Source of the DNA: Alphaproteobacteria bacterium | GTDB lineage: Bacteria; Pseudomonadota; Alphaproteobacteria; JAJUGE01 | Direction: 5' to 3' | Assembly (NCBI GenBank): GCA_029268305.1 | Contig: JAJUGE010000035.1 | Coordinates: 1 to 32,497, forward strand | Length of the DNA: 32,497 bases | Shown here: positions 31,796 through 32,497 of the stretch, one piece after another | How positions within the stretch are numbered: the first letter of the stretch is position 1 | How the letters are laid out: each line of letters starts with the position of its first letter | Program-made: the position numbers and the translations under genes | Notes under the pieces: generated by a model | What the model saw: only the letters and a program-made list of their open reading frames with translations | Told to the model about the DNA's origin: nothing | Databases searched by the model: none

Positions 31796-32497
31796 TGGAA
31801 CTCTTCGCCAATCTGGCGCTCGGCTTCAGCGTCATCTTCTCGCCGACGACCCTCCTGTTCTGTCTGGTCGGCGTCGTGCTCGGCACCGCCATCGGGGTCC
31901 TGCCGGGCCTCGGGCCGGTGGCGACGATGGCTCTCCTCCTGCCGGTCACCTATTACCTGCCGCCGGAAGGTGCCCTGATTATGTTGGCGGGCATCTATTA
32001 TGGCGCCCAGTACGGCGGTTCGACGACGGCGATCCTCGTCAACCTGCCGGGTGAATCCTCTTCGGTCATAACGTGCCTCGACGGGCATGCGATGGCGAAG
32101 AACGGAAGAGCCGGCGCCGCTCTGGCGATAGCGGCCCTCGGCTCGTTCTTCGCCGGGTGCGTGGCCACCGTGGCGATCGTCCTGTTCGCGCCGCCGCTGA
32201 GTGCCATGGCACAGCAGTTCGGTCCCGCCGACTACTTCTCGCTGATGCTGCTCGGCCTCATAACGGCTGTGGTGCTGGCGCGCGGCTCGCTGCTGAAGGC
32301 GCTCGCCATGATCGTCCTCGGTCTGCTCCTCGGCATCGTCGGCACCGACGTGAACACCGGAACGGCCCGTTACACCTTCGGCATCGGCATGCTGTTCGAC
32401 GGCATCGGCTTCGTGCCGCTGGCGATGGGTCTGTTCGGGGTGGCCGAGATCATCCACAACCTCGCCAATCCGGAGCGGCGCGACCTCGTGACCGCCA
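31795..32497 (+). CDS. tctA: Tripartite tricarboxylate transporter large membrane subunit TctA (partial)
   Basis: The first 234 residues of the roughly 500-residue permease are present; it runs off the window. GVLPGLGPVATMALLLPVTYYLPPEGALIMLAGIYYGAQYGGSTTAILVNLPGESSSVITCLDGHAMAKNGRAGAALAIAALGSFFAG is the defining N-terminal half of TctA. With TctB and a periplasmic TctC it imports carboxylates using an ion gradient. The start overlaps the tctB stop by one base (TGATG). Substrate cannot be told without TctC. Confidence 0.95.
   Translation, partial: MELFANLALGFSVIFSPTTLLFCLVGVVLGTAIGVLPGLGPVATMALLLPVTYYLPPEGALIMLAGIYYGAQYGGSTTAILVNLPGESSSVITCLDGHAMAKNGRAGAALAIAALGSFFAGCVATVAIVLFAPPLSAMAQQFGPADYFSLMLLGLITAVVLARGSLLKALAMIVLGLLLGIVGTDVNTGTARYTFGIGMLFDGIGFVPLAMGLFGVAEIIHNLANPERRDLVTA

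Noticed and set aside
1-32497. Mobile elements, CRISPR arrays, tRNA or rRNA genes
   Set aside because: I saw no transposase, integrase, regularly spaced repeats, cloverleaf with CCA end or rRNA-like stretch on either strand.

Overview
The window is a high-GC, gene-dense chromosomal segment of an alphaproteobacterium, probably Rhodospirillales-like. Evidence: a fabD-fabG-acpP-fabF-mltG-yicC-gmk run; an lptF-lptG-surA-pdxA-rsmA run; pepA-holC and ndk next to a tiny aa3-oxidase subunit IV gene; and purM/purN divergent from DUF2066 - CDP-alcohol phosphatidyltransferase - AI-2E permease - hdaA. LPS export and ligation genes show a Gram-negative envelope. I see no rRNA, tRNA, CRISPR array, insertion sequence, integrase or phage gene. 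The species is not determinable by eye.

Layout. 1-5305 (+): fatty-acid synthesis (fabD end, fabG, acpP, fabF), then mltG, yicC and gmk. 5289-12293 (-): O-antigen-ligase-like gene, lptF, lptG, surA, pdxA, rsmA, read right to left; the lptD usually found between lptG and surA is missing. 12355-14854 (+): pepA, holC, ndk. 14907-16835 (-): COX subunit IV (41 aa) and purM-purN. 16914-20429 (+): a four-gene chain whose members overlap by exactly 4 nt each. 20483-25912 (-): a 64-aa hypothetical ORF, acyl-CoA dehydrogenase, fdhD, a YdeP-type molybdopterin oxidoreductase and a gamma-class carbonic anhydrase. 26055-28836: a DJ-1/isonitrile-hydratase-like gene (+), GFA-family protein and LLM oxidoreductase (-), and an unrecognised two-domain protein (+). 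28957-32497 (+): a benzoylformate-decarboxylase-like ThDP enzyme, a hexapeptide acetyltransferase, tctB and the start of tctA.

The left two thirds are core metabolism and envelope biogenesis. From about 20.4 kb onward the content is accessory (redox, C1-type and detoxification genes, a solute transporter), with shorter operons separated by clear hairpins.

The points most worth a second look are: an apparent ATT start codon for purM with an excellent Shine-Dalgarno; a 16-bp perfect palindrome resembling a LacI-family operator between the carbonic anhydrase and the YdeP-type oxidoreductase; the missing lptD; the clustering of fdhD, formate-dehydrogenase-like, carbonic anhydrase, GFA and isonitrile-hydratase-like genes; and a 15-bp palindrome upstream of lptF. 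I did not find convincing evidence of a wholly new defence or mobile system.
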